Positions 24,771 through 33,016 of a stretch of DNA of 64,000 bases are shown piece after piece (position 1 is the first letter of the stretch; each line of letters opens with the position of its first letter). The translations under genes and the position numbers were made by a program. Source of the stretch: Hyphomicrobium sp. (GTDB lineage Bacteria > Pseudomonadota > Alphaproteobacteria > Rhizobiales > Hyphomicrobiaceae); NCBI GenBank assembly GCA_019751875.1, contig JAIEMV010000004.1:62001-126000 (forward strand), given 5' to 3'. Below the pieces are notes generated by a model. The model had not been told where the DNA came from and ran no database searches. It saw only the letters and a program-made list of their open reading frames with translations.

Positions 24771-26495
24771 TCAGATCTTGTGCGGCTCGGGATCACCTGC
24801 GGTAACGCGGTAAATGTAGCTCGTCTCCGCTTTCACGGCCCCGATGTCGGGAGCGAGCGCGTTGGGCGTGATGCGCTTCGCCGCGACGTCGAATGTTTCG
24901 CTGGTCACTTCGCACAGCGTGTAGCCGTGATGGCGGCAGTCGAGATCGACAATGGTGCGCTCATTGCCGCCGCCTGGTCCGGCCCAGGGTTCGAGATTGC
25001 GGAGGAAAGACGAGATCGCAGTACACGTGAACTCGGGTGCGACGCAGGCGGAGTTCTGATCCTTCCAATCCTTCAGAACGCGCGTGACGAAGTGCGAATG
25101 CACGTCGCCAGAGAGGACGACAGGATTTCGCGCGCGGTACTTTTCCATCAGATCGACGACGCGCTGACGCGCTACGGTGTAACCGCCCCAGCCATCCGTC
25201 CAGATTGTCGTCTCCGACTTCGGCTCTTTGAAATTGCAATCCGCGCGACTGTCGATGGCCGCCATCATGACGCCTTGGGCGAGCACGTTCCATGTGGCCT
25301 TCGATGTTGCAAGCTGGCGTTCCAGCCACAGCGACTGCTCCTTGCCCAGCATCTCACGCGCTTTTCCATCCGCGCCGATCATGGCTTCGATCTCGGGGCA
25401 TTCGCCTAGCGAAAGTGAGCGTGCATTGCCGCGCAGCCCAGCGGCGCAGGCCTGATCGGAGCGGTACTGTCGCTCATCGAGCATGTTGAGTCGCAGAAGC
25501 TTTCCGAAGTCGAAGGCGCGATAGAGTTGCCGCCGTTCCGCGACGACCGGGAGCGTCGATAGGCGCACCGGCATATTCTCAAAGTAGGCGCGGTAGGCTG
25601 CGATGCGCGTTTGCACAAAGTCTTCGGCTTCGCGGACTTCGGAGAAATCCGAAGCATAGTCGTTTTCAACTTCGTGGTCGTCCCATGTGACGATGAATGG
25701 GCAGCTCCGGTGGGCGTACTGAAGACGGGGATCGCTTTTGTACTCTGCGTAGCGCCGGCGGAACTGGGAGAGTGTTTTGACTTTCGCCGTGCGGTCGTAC
25801 TTCAGAAAGCGAGCGCGCTTCTGGCCCTCCGACAAGTTTTCACAGCCGAGACGGCGGGCAGGAGCGGGTGCGTCGAAGCGGTAGAATTGATCGTATACCG
25901 CTTCGTAGATGTAATCGCCGAGATGGACGATGAAGTCGGGCTCGTCACGTGCCATCATTTCATAGGCGTACGGAAAGGCAAACTCGTACTCGGCGCAGGA
26001 GCAGAAGGCGAAGCGGAGCTTATCGGGTGTCGTACCGGTGGAAGGCGCCGTCAGCGTTTGGCCTTCGGCGGAAAAGTTGCCCAACGTGAACCGGTACGCG
26101 TAGCGTGTTGAAGGCTTCAGGCCTTTCGTCTCGACATGGACCGCGTAGCCTTTGTCAGCGGATGCGATGGCAATGCCGCTCGCGGTGACGTGTCGGCCGC
26201 TTCGCTCCAGATCGCGGATCTCCCACGCCACGCGGTAGGCCTCATCGGACAGACCCCAGCGCTTGCCGTCGTCGAGGTCGAGCGCGAGACGGCACCAGAG
26301 CACGACGCCATCGGGCAGCGGATCGCCTGAGGCTACGCCGAGGAGTTGAAACGGATCGGTCTTGAGGCTGGCACCCGTTGCGGCGCTGGTGCGATTGTGA
26401 GCCAGCATTCCGGCTGCGGCGGTGGCAAAGGCGCCGTGCATCAGCTCCCGACGCGATACACCTCGTCGCGGACCTGCAAAGCTGCTTCTCGACAT
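24771..26495 (-). CDS. phoD: PhoD-like alkaline phosphatase
   Basis: This 574-residue protein has a twin-arginine signal (SRRELMHGAFATAAAG) and a PhoD metallophosphoesterase body: 'LRFAFCSCAEYEFAFPYAYEMM', 'DFIVHLGDYIYEAVYDQF', 'IVTWDDHEVENDYASDFSE' and 'PVVLSGDVHSHFVTRVLKDWK' supply the metal ligands. PhoD enzymes release phosphate from mono- and diesters in the periplasm using Ca2+ and Fe3+. ATG 26495 follows AGGGG. No Pho-box or other phosphate genes were seen next to it. Confidence 0.9.
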   Translation of the reverse strand: MSRSSFAGPRRGVSRRELMHGAFATAAAGMLAHNRTSAATGASLKTDPFQLLGVASGDPLPDGVVLWCRLALDLDDGKRWGLSDEAYRVAWEIRDLERSGRHVTASGIAIASADKGYAVHVETKGLKPSTRYAYRFTLGNFSAEGQTLTAPSTGTTPDKLRFAFCSCAEYEFAFPYAYEMMARDEPDFIVHLGDYIYEAVYDQFYRFDAPAPARRLGCENLSEGQKRARFLKYDRTAKVKTLSQFRRRYAEYKSDPRLQYAHRSCPFIVTWDDHEVENDYASDFSEVREAEDFVQTRIAAYRAYFENMPVRLSTLPVVAERRQLYRAFDFGKLLRLNMLDERQYRSDQACAAGLRGNARSLSLGECPEIEAMIGADGKAREMLGKEQSLWLERQLATSKATWNVLAQGVMMAAIDSRADCNFKEPKSETTIWTDGWGGYTVARQRVVDLMEKYRARNPVVLSGDVHSHFVTRVLKDWKDQNSACVAPEFTCTAISSFLRNLEPWAGPGGGNERTIVDLDCRHHGYTLCEVTSETFDVAAKRITPNALAPDIGAVKAETSYIYRVTAGDPEPHKI

Positions 26496-26631
26496 GCTTC
26501 CCCTTTTCGTTTCCCGCCTCGGCGCGCCCCGTCGCATAACTGTCGCAAGCCCCAAGAACACTTTAACAAAAGGTTGGCCAGTGCCATATAGCGCGCTCGT
26601 TCCCCATCAAGCTGCGGAGTTATGACAGCCG

Positions 26632-27774
26632 ATGACCACGCCGAACCTGCCCGCCGACCTGCACACTCCGGCTTATGTGCTCGACGTGGCAAGCCTCAAG
26701 CGCAATCTAGAGACGGCGGCGCGGCTGAAAGCCGAAACCGGCATCAAGATGCTGTTGGCGACGAAAGCGTGGGCGATGCCAGCGGCGTTTCCGCTGATGC
26801 GCGACACGCTCGACGGCACGACGGCGTCGGGTGAGTACGAAGCGCGGATGGGCCGCGAGGAGTTCGGCAAGGAAGTTCACGTCTATGCGCCGGCTTATGG
26901 TCCAGGGGAAGTGGAGCGGCTGGTTACCATCGCCGAGCACATCTACTTCAATTCGCCGGGTCAGCTTGCCAAGCACATGGCGACCGTGAAGGCGGCTGGT
27001 CGTCATGTCGGCGTGCGCATCAATCCCGGCTTCTCAATGGCCACCTTGGGCGGCAACTTGTATGACCCGTGTGCGCCCGGTTCGCGCTTCGGTACCACGA
27101 AGGCGGAGAGCGCCGGCATCCCGTGGGGTCAGATCGACATTCTACATGCGCACGCGCTGTGCGAAGCGCGCGAAGAAGGGTCCGTTGGTCTCATCAAGCA
27201 TGTGGCGGAAAACTTCGCGGACGAGATCCGCCAGGTGAAGTCCGTTAATTTCGGCGGCGGGCATTTCATCAACCGGCCGGGGTACAAGCTCGAGCCGCTT
27301 ATTGCGGCGTTGCAAGATTTCCGGAGGGCATTCGGCGTCGAGGTCATTCTTGAGCCGGGTGCGGGACTCGTCGTCAACGCGGGCTGGCTCGTTGCGACCG
27401 TGCTCGACCTGCATCGGAACGAGAAGGACATCGCAATCCTCGACACATCGGCGTCGACGCATATGCCCGACGTGCTGGAGGTGCCGTACACGCCGATCAT
27501 CATCGGTGCGAAGAAGCCCGGCGTTCTTGCGCATACCTATGTTCTCGGCGGCAAGACATGTATGACTGGTGACGTCATTGGTGAGTATTCGTTCGCTCAG
27601 CCGCTCAAGGTCGGCGACCGGCTGATCTTCACGGACATGATGCAGTATTCGTTCGTGAAGAACACGACCTTCAACGGCACGCCGCTTCCGGACCTGTCGA
27701 TGTTGCATGAGAACGGGCGTTACGAAGTGCTGCGCTCATACGGATACGACGAGTTCCGGCGCCGGCTCGGCTGA
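26632..27774 (+). CDS. nspC: Carboxynorspermidine/carboxyspermidine decarboxylase
   Basis: This 380-residue PLP enzyme of the alanine racemase-like fold III would decarboxylate carboxy(nor)spermidine in the alternative polyamine pathway. Visible motifs are 'TPAYVLDVASLKRNLE', PLP lysine Lys45 in 'LLATKAWAM', 'VNFGGGHFIN' and 'VILEPGAGLVVNAGWLVATVLD', which are characteristic of NspC rather than DapF-linked LysA. The partner dehydrogenase gene lies 26 kb away at 52811-54025. ATG 26632 fits the family start. The neighbouring hydrolase gene is convergent, three nt away. Confidence 0.88.
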   Translation: MTTPNLPADLHTPAYVLDVASLKRNLETAARLKAETGIKMLLATKAWAMPAAFPLMRDTLDGTTASGEYEARMGREEFGKEVHVYAPAYGPGEVERLVTIAEHIYFNSPGQLAKHMATVKAAGRHVGVRINPGFSMATLGGNLYDPCAPGSRFGTTKAESAGIPWGQIDILHAHALCEAREEGSVGLIKHVAENFADEIRQVKSVNFGGGHFINRPGYKLEPLIAALQDFRRAFGVEVILEPGAGLVVNAGWLVATVLDLHRNEKDIAILDTSASTHMPDVLEVPYTPIIIGAKKPGVLAHTYVLGGKTCMTGDVIGEYSFAQPLKVGDRLIFTDMMQYSFVKNTTFNGTPLPDLSMLHENGRYEVLRSYGYDEFRRRLG

Positions 27775-27777
27775 GCG

Positions 27778-28659
27778 TCAGGCGACGCCTTCGAGGAATG
27801 CAAGCAGCCGCGCGGCGGTCTCTTCCGGAAACTGATCGGGGAAAAAGTGTCCTCCCGGCAGCGTCGCGAAGTGAGGCCTTAGGAGGCGCTTTTCCCATTC
27901 CGCCTCAATGTCGAAGAGCTGATGCATGAGGCCCTTGGTGCCCCAAAACGCCAGTGCTGGGCAGGTGACCTTGCGAGCGAGATCAGTGGTGTCGTGCGCC
28001 AAGTCGACCGTCAGTGCCGCGCGGTAGTCCGAACAGGAACCATGGATGGCTGCCGGGTTGCGCCATGCCGTGCGATAGGCCTGCAGTTGCGCGGGATCGA
28101 ACGCATCGAGGGGGACCTTGCCCCAGCCGACGAGGCAGAATTCGAAGAAATAATCGGGGTCGCGGCCGATCAGCGTTTCGGGAAACGGCTCGGGTTGGGC
28201 GAGAAAGTACCAGTGCCAGTAGGCGGCTGCCACTTTGTGAGTCGTGTCCATCAACATGGCGTATGTGGGTACGATGTCGAGGACGGCGAGCGAGAGCACG
28301 CGCTCGGGTTCATCGAGCGCCATTCGGTGGCCTACGCGTCCGCCGCGATCATGTCCGATGACGTGAAAGCGATCGAAACCGAGGCTGCGCATGAGCGCCA
28401 CTTGATCGGCGGCCATGACGCGGAAAGAATAGTTGCTGCGATCGGGCAGGCACACAGGCTTTGAGCTGTCGCCGTAGCCGCGCAGGTCGGCAGCGACCAC
28501 GGTGAATCGCTCCGCCAGCAACGGCGCGATCTTGGCCCACATGGCGTGGGTCTGCGGATAACCATGCAGAAGGAGGACCGGCGGACCGCTGCCGCCTTTC
28601 ACGTAGGCGACGTCGACGTCGCCCGCTTGCACCCGTCCGCGTGAGAAGCCGTCGAACAT
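27778..28659 (-). CDS. Fluoroacetate/haloacetate dehalogenase-like hydrolase
   Basis: This 293-residue alpha/beta hydrolase keeps every active-site residue of fluoroacetate dehalogenase: nucleophile Asp104 in GHDRGGRV, the carboxylate-binding Arg105 and Arg108, acid Asp128, halide-binding His149-Trp150 and Tyr212, and base His271 in 'LPGGHFFP'. These match the spacing of Rhodopseudomonas RPA1163 (Asp110, Arg111, Arg114, Asp134, His155, Trp156, Tyr219, His280). It should hydrolyse haloacetates to glycolate. No transporter is adjacent. Confidence 0.82.
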   Translation of the reverse strand: MFDGFSRGRVQAGDVDVAYVKGGSGPPVLLLHGYPQTHAMWAKIAPLLAERFTVVAADLRGYGDSSKPVCLPDRSNYSFRVMAADQVALMRSLGFDRFHVIGHDRGGRVGHRMALDEPERVLSLAVLDIVPTYAMLMDTTHKVAAAYWHWYFLAQPEPFPETLIGRDPDYFFEFCLVGWGKVPLDAFDPAQLQAYRTAWRNPAAIHGSCSDYRAALTVDLAHDTTDLARKVTCPALAFWGTKGLMHQLFDIEAEWEKRLLRPHFATLPGGHFFPDQFPEETAARLLAFLEGVA

Positions 28660-28671
28660 TCCTTTCCCCCT

Positions 28672-30258
28672 TTACCCGATCAGCGCCATCGTCGCCTCGA
28701 GAGTATCGGCTTCTTCAGCAGGTTTGTCCCAGCGGATGCGATGGATGCGGGGAAAGCGCATGGCGACGCCCGATTTGTGCCGGCTCGAGGGCTGGACTGC
28801 ATCGAAGGCTATTTCTAGCACGAGCTTTGGGACCACAGCGCGGACCGGACCGAAGGTTTCCGTCGTATTGGCGCGAATGAACCGGTCGAGATCGCGCAGT
28901 TCGGCATCGGTAAAGCCGGAGTAGGCTTTGCCGACCGGGACCAGTTCACGTTCGTTGGAGCCTTCGCGCGGTCGCCAAACGCCGAACGTGAAATCCGAAT
29001 AAAGTGACGACCGCTTCCCGGAGCCGCGCTGCGCATACATCAGCACGCAATCGAGCGTGAGGGCCGCGCGCTTCCACTTGAACCAGTGGCCTTTCGGGCG
29101 GCCGGCGAGATAGGGGCTGGCCCGCCGTTTCAGCATCAGGCCTTCGATGCCGGCTTCGCGCGCGCCCCGCCAGAGGTCTTCGAGTTCCGAGAAGGTGTCG
29201 AATTCCACCAGCGCACTCAAATCCGTCAGCAGAGGCCGCTCGCTCGCATGCCAGTTTTCCAGACGACGGCGGCGATCATCGAATGAGAGCATGCGAATAT
29301 CCTCGCCGCGCGTAAACAGCAGATCATAGAGCCGAAGGTGAGCCGGATGTTCGCGCAGCATCTTGCCCGTCACCGATTTGCGGTTGAGCCGCTGCTGGAG
29401 ATCGTTGAACGGTGCGACCGTGCCCTGCCGCACAACCAGAAGCTCGCCATCGGCAACAACATCGTGATGCGAGAAGGCCGAGCGGATTTCTGGGAATGCC
29501 GGCGAGATGTCATCGCCTGTGCGGGAATAGACGCGCACATCACCCGCCTTGGCCGCGACCTGCACGCGGATGCCGTCCCATTTCCATTCGGCGGCGAACT
29601 CGTTCGGATCCAGTGTGGGCCAATCGGCGTCTTCCACGGGATGGGCGAGCATCATGGGCCGGAACACCGGTACACTGCCGGGATCGGGCCGTTCGCTACG
29701 CCCTTCCACCCAGGAGAATAGTTCGGCGTAGGGCGGCTTCAGTGCGTGCCAGACCTCCTCGACCGCCGAGACATCGAGGCCCGCGATCTGGGCAACTGCT
29801 GTTTTGGCAAGGCGTGCCGAGACGCCGACGCGGGGTGCGCCACCGATCAGCTTTAGAAAGGCCCAGCGTTCGCGGACATTGCAGCGGTCCAGGATGGTTG
29901 CAATGATCGCCGCATGCTCCGACGGCTTGGCATTGAGAAGCCAATCGACGACCTCGCCGAGGCGTGGTGGCTCAACGATGCTCTCCGGCGCCGGCCACAT
30001 CAACGATACCGTTTCCGCGGTGTCGCCGACGAAATCGCGGGAGAGCTTGAACAGCACCGGATCGGTGCGTTCCGCCATCAAGTCTGAAAGTATCCGCCGA
30101 AATCCGATGCGCAGCGGCAACCCATCAGTCAAAGCCGCGAGCGCCCAACCGCGGTCCGGATCAGGCGCGGAGCGCAGATAGTCTGTCAAGAGCGCCAGCT
30201 TGCCGGTTCGGCTCTGCGTGGTGGAGAGGCAATCGAGAACTTCGGCGAACGCGCGCAT
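28672..30258 (-). CDS. ATP-dependent DNA ligase (cisplatin-damage type)
   Basis: This 528-residue ligase has an N-terminal DNA-binding domain (about 1-200), the adenylation domain with nucleotidyl Lys226 in 'AEWKWDGIRVQ', 'VVADGELLVV' and 'EGLMLKRRASPYLAGRP', and an OB domain including 'GHWFKWKRAALTLDCVLMYAQ'. Its stop is 11 nt before the dehalogenase start, on the same strand. The exonuclease gene two nt upstream is the standard partner in bacterial cisplatin-response operons; the helicase and PdeM genes usually with them are absent here. ATG 30258 is chosen because the preceding frame has no homologous sequence. Confidence 0.87.
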   Translation of the reverse strand: MRAFAEVLDCLSTTQSRTGKLALLTDYLRSAPDPDRGWALAALTDGLPLRIGFRRILSDLMAERTDPVLFKLSRDFVGDTAETVSLMWPAPESIVEPPRLGEVVDWLLNAKPSEHAAIIATILDRCNVRERWAFLKLIGGAPRVGVSARLAKTAVAQIAGLDVSAVEEVWHALKPPYAELFSWVEGRSERPDPGSVPVFRPMMLAHPVEDADWPTLDPNEFAAEWKWDGIRVQVAAKAGDVRVYSRTGDDISPAFPEIRSAFSHHDVVADGELLVVRQGTVAPFNDLQQRLNRKSVTGKMLREHPAHLRLYDLLFTRGEDIRMLSFDDRRRRLENWHASERPLLTDLSALVEFDTFSELEDLWRGAREAGIEGLMLKRRASPYLAGRPKGHWFKWKRAALTLDCVLMYAQRGSGKRSSLYSDFTFGVWRPREGSNERELVPVGKAYSGFTDAELRDLDRFIRANTTETFGPVRAVVPKLVLEIAFDAVQPSSRHKSGVAMRFPRIHRIRWDKPAEEADTLEATMALIG

Positions 30259-30260
30259 GG

Positions 30261-31271
30261 CTACTCCGCGTCGTCCTCGTAGCCAACCAGATCCAGCGCG
30301 CGCGCGCGGCGGCCCATCAGGCTCAACTGATGCACCAGAGCATCTTCGCGACCATGCGTCACCCACACGTCTTCGGCGCCGGTTTCGACAATGGTATTGA
30401 GAAGTTCAGGCCAGTCGGCGTGGTCCGAAACAACGAGAGGAAGCTCGACGCCACGTTGGCGCGCGCGGCCTCGCACGCGCATCCAGCCCGATGCGAAGAC
30501 CCTCACGGGATCTTCGCCCATGCGCCGTGACCAGCGATCCAGCAGCGCCGACGGCGGGCACATGACAAGTGCGCCCTTCAGTTCCGCATCGGTCGCCGTG
30601 CTTGCCGGACGGCAATCCCCCAGTTCGATCCCGAGATCCTGAAACAATGCGGTGAGGCCAACGAGTGCGCCATGCAGCCAAATCGGATCGTGGTAGCCCT
30701 GCTGCCGGAGAAGCGCGATCATGCGCTGGCATTTGCCAAGACCGTAGACGCCGAGCAGGTGTGTACGTTCTGCATTGCGGGCGATCGACTGCACCAGCCG
30801 GCGCGCTTCGTCTTCGCCACGTTCGTGACGGAAGACAGGAAGCGCGAAGGTCGCTTCGGTGACGAATACATCGCAGGTCACGAGTTCGAAGGGACGGCAC
30901 GTCGGGTCCGATGCGCGCTTGTAGTCACCGGATATCACCGCGCGACAGTCTCCGCGTTCGATGACAATCTGCGCCGATCCGAGAATATGCCCGGCTGGCA
31001 CAAAGCGGACTGTTACGTCTCCGATCTTTTGTTGCGCGCCCCAGTGTGCCGACTGAAAGGCCCCAGCGCAGGCTGCGCCATAGCGCACTTTCATGATCGC
31101 GATGGTCTCAGGCGTCGCAAGAACGTGTGCGTGGCCGGAGCGGGCGTGGTCGGAATGCCCATGCGTGATCAGCGCGCGATCGACCGGACGCGGCGGGTCG
31201 ATGTAGAAATCGCCGGCTTCGCAGTAGAGACCTTGCGGTGTCGGATAGAGCCAGTGTTCGATCGGTCGCAT
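30261..31271 (-). CDS. Ligase-associated DNA exonuclease
   Basis: This 336-residue protein has a metallo-beta-lactamase/beta-CASP fold. Metal motif I 'LITHGHSDHA' (HxHxDH), 'VPAGHILGSAQIVIE' and 'VISGDYKRASDP' are present, and 'VVSDHADWPELLN' fits the beta-CASP C-motif. Family members process DNA ends together with the ATP-dependent ligase. Its stop codon lies two nt before the ligase start, giving a tight operon. Confidence 0.87.
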   Translation of the reverse strand: MRPIEHWLYPTPQGLYCEAGDFYIDPPRPVDRALITHGHSDHARSGHAHVLATPETIAIMKVRYGAACAGAFQSAHWGAQQKIGDVTVRFVPAGHILGSAQIVIERGDCRAVISGDYKRASDPTCRPFELVTCDVFVTEATFALPVFRHERGEDEARRLVQSIARNAERTHLLGVYGLGKCQRMIALLRQQGYHDPIWLHGALVGLTALFQDLGIELGDCRPASTATDAELKGALVMCPPSALLDRWSRRMGEDPVRVFASGWMRVRGRARQRGVELPLVVSDHADWPELLNTIVETGAEDVWVTHGREDALVHQLSLMGRRARALDLVGYEDDAE

Positions 31272-31368
31272 CGGATAACCTGAGCCGCAGCGTTCAGCCT
31301 CGCCCGCCGATTGTTAACGCGGCGCAAAGGCTGCCAGTTCTGCTTCATGCTTAATCTGGCTATATCGA

Positions 31369-31575
31369 CTATGCGATAATATCGGGCAGCAGCTGGTCTT
31401 CGACCGCTATAATCTGGTCCTTGAGCGCAAGCTTCTTTTTCTTCAAGCGGCGGATATTGAGCTGGTCGTGGCCACCCATAGCTTCGAGAGCAACGATTTC
31501 CTCGTCAAGCATGCGGTGCTCGTTGCGCAGCCGCACGAGCTCCTCGCGCAAGTCCCCTTCGCTGTGTCGCACCAT
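31369..31575 (-). CDS. YdcH-family protein (DUF465)
   Basis: The 68-residue all-helical protein matches DUF465 with 'LREELVRLRNEHRMLDEEI' and 'NIRRLKKKKLALKDQI', the Lys-rich motif of the family. These small coiled-coil proteins are widespread in alphaproteobacteria and their function is unknown. ATG 31575 follows GAAGAGGCG; an in-frame ATG five codons earlier is possible. A second family member faces away at 31864. Confidence 0.85.
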   Translation of the reverse strand: MVRHSEGDLREELVRLRNEHRMLDEEIVALEAMGGHDQLNIRRLKKKKLALKDQIIAVEDQLLPDIIA

Positions 31576-31863
31576 GGCGCCTCTTCGCACTTGCTCAGGC
31601 GATATCGTAAAGCCCGGCTTCCCCCGCGCCGCGTTTTACGCCTCTTTCCCAATTCTGCAACACCTTAGCGTGCTCCGACTACGTCGCAGCATGTTCGGGG
31701 CTCTGAGCAGCCGGCCGTGGTACATCGTTTATTGCGCAGCTGCGAAGGGATGTGGACCCACGATCAATTCTTCATGAAGTAGAAATGGTGATCACTGTGC
31801 ACCTTTTACAAGCCACATTTTCTCTGGCATTATTTACGGGCTCAACGATCGAAGGAGGCTTAA

Positions 31864-32040
31864 ATGGCGTTATCCGCACATCTCCACGAACTCGCAGAGA
31901 AGCACCGGCAGCTCGATCGCCGGATTTGTGAGGAGATGGCAAGACCTGGATCCGATGACGTTGTGATCCGGCGGATGAAACAGCAGAAGCTCAAGATCAA
32001 AGAAGAGATTGATAGACTGTCGACCGCCTCTCGACACTGA
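31864..32040 (+). CDS. Short second YdcH-family protein (DUF465)
   Basis: This 58-residue gene follows a strong AGGAGG site (31854-31859). The product (MALSAHLHELAEKHRQLDRR...) has the same design as the gene at 31369: an amphipathic first helix and a Lys-rich second helix (IRRMKQQKLKIKEEIDRL). Identity of the family is judged from this Lys-rich signature. It ends with TGA at 32040, just before a hairpin. The function is unknown. Confidence 0.75.
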   Translation: MALSAHLHELAEKHRQLDRRICEEMARPGSDDVVIRRMKQQKLKIKEEIDRLSTASRH

Positions 32041-32048
32041 GGTCCTCG

Positions 32049-32077
32049 AAGCCGGCGCCGCCCTGGGGTCGGCTTTT
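32049..32077 (+). terminator. Probable terminator of the short YdcH gene
   Basis: AAGCCG (32049-32054) pairs with CGGCTT (32070-32075), followed by TTG. The stem lies 8 nt past the stop codon. Confidence 0.5.
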
Positions 32078-32174
32078 GTATTTCTGGTCGAAATGGCTGC
32101 AGCCGACGACGGCCGGCAACAGCTGGTCACCGCTGCAGGATGGCGGTTGCTTACATCCACCTGCACTCTAAGTC

Positions 32175-32213
32175 GAAGCCCGCCGGTCAAACCGGCGGGC
32201 TTCGGCTTTTCTT
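32175..32213 (+). terminator. Strong hairpin terminator
   Basis: A 13-bp stem GAAGCCCGCCGGT/ACCGGCGGGCTTC (32175-32187 and 32191-32203) with a CAA loop is followed by GGCTTTTCTT. It could back up the weaker hairpin at 32049. Confidence 0.6.
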
Positions 32214-32238
32214 GTATTTCGTTCACTCGGCGCTGCGA

Positions 32239-32862
32239 TTAGAGATCGCCTTCGCGCTCCGGCGTTCCGTCATCCGGGCCCTGTCCGCGACCGGGGCCAC
32301 GGCCGGGACCATCCCAGTCGCCGCCGCGCTTTTCCCAGCGCTCGTGATGGCGGCCCCATTTGCCGCGCCTGCCCATGCCGATTTCCGACACGGCTTTCTT
32401 CTGCGCGTCATCAAGCGACGCGTAGAGTTTCTCAACTGCCGGTCGAACAATCTTCATGCCTTCGAGGGCGGCGGCGAGTTGTGCTTCCGTATCGGCAAGA
32501 CGAGCCGTAATGTCCTTAGCCGCGGCTTTCTTGTCTCCATCGGCCGTGGGTTCGGGCTTTGGCGGGCAGGCCGCTGCGACTTTTGTAGCGGCGGTTTTCA
32601 CTGCTGATTTCAGTTCGTCGAATGCCGGCTTTTGGGCGTCGGTGGGGTTCACCTTATATTCGAGGCGAACCATCATCAGGTCGGCTTTCTCTGCCGGGTT
32701 GCCGCGGCACAGCGGACCTGCCAGTGTCATCATGCCATGCGGGCCGCCCCAGCCGTGGGGGCCCTTATGGTGCCAGCCGCCATGGCGGTGGGCGACCGCG
32801 GCTGCCGATCCGAGCGTCAATATAGCGGCGGCGCCGGCGAGAATTTTTCCATTACGCGTCAT
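32239..32862 (-). CDS. Spy/CpxP-like periplasmic protein
   Basis: The 207-residue protein has a signal peptide (cleavage near AVAHR), a His/Gly-rich stretch (HRHGGWHHKGPHGWGGPHG) and a helical core with a Spy/CpxP (LTXXQ) look: 'YKVNPTDAQKPAFDELKSAV', 'ARLADTEAQLAAALEGMK' and 'LYASLDDAQKKAVSEI'. The tail is Arg, Gly and Asp-rich. These proteins act as periplasmic chaperones or metal-stress proteins. ATG 32862 follows GGAGAA. The His-rich segment suggests metal binding. Confidence 0.7.
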   Translation of the reverse strand: MTRNGKILAGAAAILTLGSAAAVAHRHGGWHHKGPHGWGGPHGMMTLAGPLCRGNPAEKADLMMVRLEYKVNPTDAQKPAFDELKSAVKTAATKVAAACPPKPEPTADGDKKAAAKDITARLADTEAQLAAALEGMKIVRPAVEKLYASLDDAQKKAVSEIGMGRRGKWGRHHERWEKRGGDWDGPGRGPGRGQGPDDGTPEREGDL

Positions 32863-33016
32863 CGGGTTCTCCTTGTTCGAGCCGCGGCGTGTCCGGACCG
32901 CCCATGCGGGGGAGCGAGGCACTGAGGGGACGTGCCTGGCGGGCCGAAGCACGCCGCGTCACTCATCGAACGATTGCGGAGGAAGAACCCGTCGGAGAAA
33001 TTTCGGCGGCTGCGGC

